DNA of 64,000 bases from Biomaibacter acetigenes (GTDB lineage: Bacteria > Bacillota > Thermosediminibacteria > Thermosediminibacterales > Tepidanaerobacteraceae), in assembly GCF_003691585.1 (NCBI RefSeq), contig NZ_CP033169.1:744001-808000 (forward strand), in the 5' to 3' direction. Positions 62,674 to 64,000 of the stretch are shown here, one piece after another. Numbering within the stretch: position 1 is the stretch's first letter; each line of letters starts with the position of its first letter. Made by a program: the position numbers and the translations under genes. The notes under the pieces are model-generated. The model was given only the letters and a program-made list of their open reading frames with translations, did no database searches and was not told the DNA's origin.

Positions 62674-63696
62674 TTGCCTGATATAAAAGATGTCGCAAAA
62701 TTGGCAAATGTATCAATAGCCACCGTTTCCAGGGCTTTCAACAACAAGCCCGATGTAAGTGAAAAGACTAAAAAAAAGATATTTGATATAGCAAAGCAAA
62801 TAGGATATGAACCCAGCATCCCGGCTCGTACCCTGACTAAAAGAAAAACCAATATTCTGGGGCTTATCGTGCCGGATATTTCAAACCCCTATTACGGGGA
62901 GGTAGTCAGAGGGATTGAGGATACCTGCCACATATACAGTTATAATGTAATATTGTGCAATGCCGACAACCGTCGAGAAAAGGAATTCCAGTACATCGAC
63001 ATATTAAAAAACCGCTGGGTGGACGGTATAATATTTCATAGCGACTATTTTTTAAAAGAGCATTTTGAGGCGTTTAAATCCAAGAATATCCCCGTTGTCC
63101 TGGCCGGCAGAGCTACGGAGCTGGATACGGCTTATGTGGCCATAGATAATTTTAAAGCCGCTTACGATGCAGTAAATTACCTGATTTCCCTGGGCCATGA
63201 GCGTATAGGTATCATCCACGGGCCTCTGGACGGCATGAAAGAAACCGTAGACAGTGTGGCAAGGCTCATGGGATATAGAAAAGCCCTTGAAGAGGCGGGG
63301 CTGAATGTGTATGACGAGCTTCACATGGAAGCCGATTTTAAGGCAAAAGGAGCTTTTTTGGCTGCAAAAAAAATGCTGGAAGGCAGGATAAAACCCACAG
63401 CCATTTTTGCCATAAGCGATATGATGGCCATGGGTGCCATCAATGCCATATATGACAGCGGCTTAAGATGCCCGGAGGATATATCGGTCATGGGATTTGA
63501 CAATATAGACTTGTGTGAGGTCACGAGACCGGCTCTAACTACAATTGCTCAGCCCATGTATGAAATCGGAGCCATAGCTGCCAGAATGCTCATTAAAATG
63601 ATTGAAAACCGAGAAACAGGCAGCATACAACCTAAAAAAATTATTTTAGATCATAAACTGATGATCAGAGATTCCTGTAGTCGAATAAAAAATTAA
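62674..63696 (+). CDS. LacI/GalR-family transcriptional regulator
   Basis: 340 residues from TTG 62674 behind AAGGGAT. The N-terminal helix-turn-helix IKDVAKLANVSIATVSRAFN (residues 3-22) and hinge helix PARTLTKRKTN lead to a periplasmic-binding-like sugar domain (LGLIVPDISNPYYGEVVRGI; FAISDMMAMGAINAIYD; PEDISVMGFDNIDLCEVTRP). It binds a sugar and releases the CGTAAACGGTTACG operators. Next comes a sugar ABC transporter, which it should control. Confidence 0.93.
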   Translation: MPDIKDVAKLANVSIATVSRAFNNKPDVSEKTKKKIFDIAKQIGYEPSIPARTLTKRKTNILGLIVPDISNPYYGEVVRGIEDTCHIYSYNVILCNADNRREKEFQYIDILKNRWVDGIIFHSDYFLKEHFEAFKSKNIPVVLAGRATELDTAYVAIDNFKAAYDAVNYLISLGHERIGIIHGPLDGMKETVDSVARLMGYRKALEEAGLNVYDELHMEADFKAKGAFLAAKKMLEGRIKPTAIFAISDMMAMGAINAIYDSGLRCPEDISVMGFDNIDLCEVTRPALTTIAQPMYEIGAIAARMLIKMIENRETGSIQPKKIILDHKLMIRDSCSRIKN

Positions 63697-63715
63697 ATAT
63701 TTTTTTAAAATGTAT

Positions 63716-63729
63716 CGTAAACGGTTACG
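63716..63729 (+). promoter_or_regulatory. LacI-type operator of the sugar transporter
   Basis: CGTAAACGGTTACG is identical to the site at 62567. It lies 43 bases before the permease start. Confidence 0.75.
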
Positions 63730-63771
63730 TTTTCAAAAATTATGTTTTGAAACCGGAGGGAGTGAAGTATC

Positions 63772-64000
63772 GTGCAGATTAATACATTTATTAAAAAATA
63801 CAAGCTTGAAATCATCATGATTGCTCCCCTATTACTTTATATTTTAGGGTTTACTCTTTATCCCATCATCAACACAGTTATCATGGGCTTTCAGGATTCC
63901 GTTACGGGAATTTTTACCCTGGAAAATTACAGAGAAATCGTTGGAAAAGTAGAATTCAAAAGCGCTCTTTTTAATACCGTAGCTTTTGCTTTAATGAGCC
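63772..64000 (+). CDS. Sugar ABC transporter permease (MalF-type), N-terminal part
   Basis: GTG 63772 behind GGAGGGAG. 76 codons are present before the window ends. The first span reads IIMIAPLLLYILGFTLYPII (about residues 12-31), followed by NTVIMGFQDSVTGIFTLENY, the usual start of carbohydrate permeases of the MalF/UgpA type. The partner permease and binding protein lie outside. Controlled by the LacI-type regulator upstream. Confidence 0.85.
   Translation, partial: MQINTFIKKYKLEIIMIAPLLLYILGFTLYPIINTVIMGFQDSVTGIFTLENYREIVGKVEFKSALFNTVAFALMS

Overview
The window looks like chromosome of an anaerobic, endospore-forming, probably thermophilic Firmicute of the Thermoanaerobacterales/Thermosediminibacterales type. 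This is inferred from spore genes (spmA/spmB, GerM-like lipoproteins, a SpoVB-like flippase, LonB), Rex, a PPi-type phosphofructokinase, tryptophanase with a Na+-coupled transporter, SLH and stalk-domain envelope proteins, strong AGGAGG ribosome binding sites with frequent TTG/GTG starts, and tRNAs with encoded CCA. There is no rRNA, CRISPR array, prophage or intact insertion sequence.

Layout. 0-6 kb: the tail of an FMN-dependent alpha-hydroxy-acid oxidase, a phosphoesterase, then a tryptophan-catabolism block: a PAS-AAA-Fis sigma-54 activator, a good -24/-12 promoter, tnaA, a Na+-dependent transporter and a 40-residue transporter subunit. 6-9.5 kb: ychF, a lipoprotein with four FMN-binding domains repeated every 105 residues, and a pseudouridine synthase. 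9.5-12.8 kb: an unusual cluster of small unknown genes around a subtilisin-like protease. It includes two near-identical ~31-34-residue hydrophobic peptides and repeated promoter-like blocks. This is the strongest candidate here for something undescribed. 12.8-28 kb: amino-acid permease, YcdB/SLH envelope protein, polysaccharide deacetylase, a two-domain polyprenol kinase-like membrane protein, a glycosyltransferase pair, tRNA-Ala, pepF, an NhaC antiporter and a lipid flippase. 28-36.4 kb: rex, GerMN lipoproteins, an AMIN/stalk amidase, gerM-rph-rdgB and spmA-spmB. 36.5-37.2 kb: seven tRNAs. 37.3-45 kb: tig-clpP-clpX-lonB-lonA. 45-56 kb: stalk and LysM proteins, an Orn/Lys/Arg decarboxylase, PAP2, a UgtP-like glycosyltransferase and yerC-pcrA-ligA. 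56-64 kb: PPi-phosphofructokinase, then a decaying stretch around folD and a corrinoid-reactivation protein, and finally a LacI-type regulator with two operators and the start of a sugar ABC transporter.

How parts work together. Tryptophanase, its transporter, and possibly the APC permease and NhaC antiporter (each preceded by a -24/-12-like element) suggest sigma-54-controlled amino-acid fermentation. The Clp/Lon run is a proteostasis operon. The folD region shows remnants of a corrinoid methyl-transfer locus: a corrinoid protein reduced to its ends, a frameshifted activator, and a downstream gene whose reading frame now runs into antisense aldolase debris. Three genes (spmB, the decarboxylase, the corrinoid activator) are each broken by what looks like loss of one base in a homopolymer, so sequencing error must be excluded before calling them dead.
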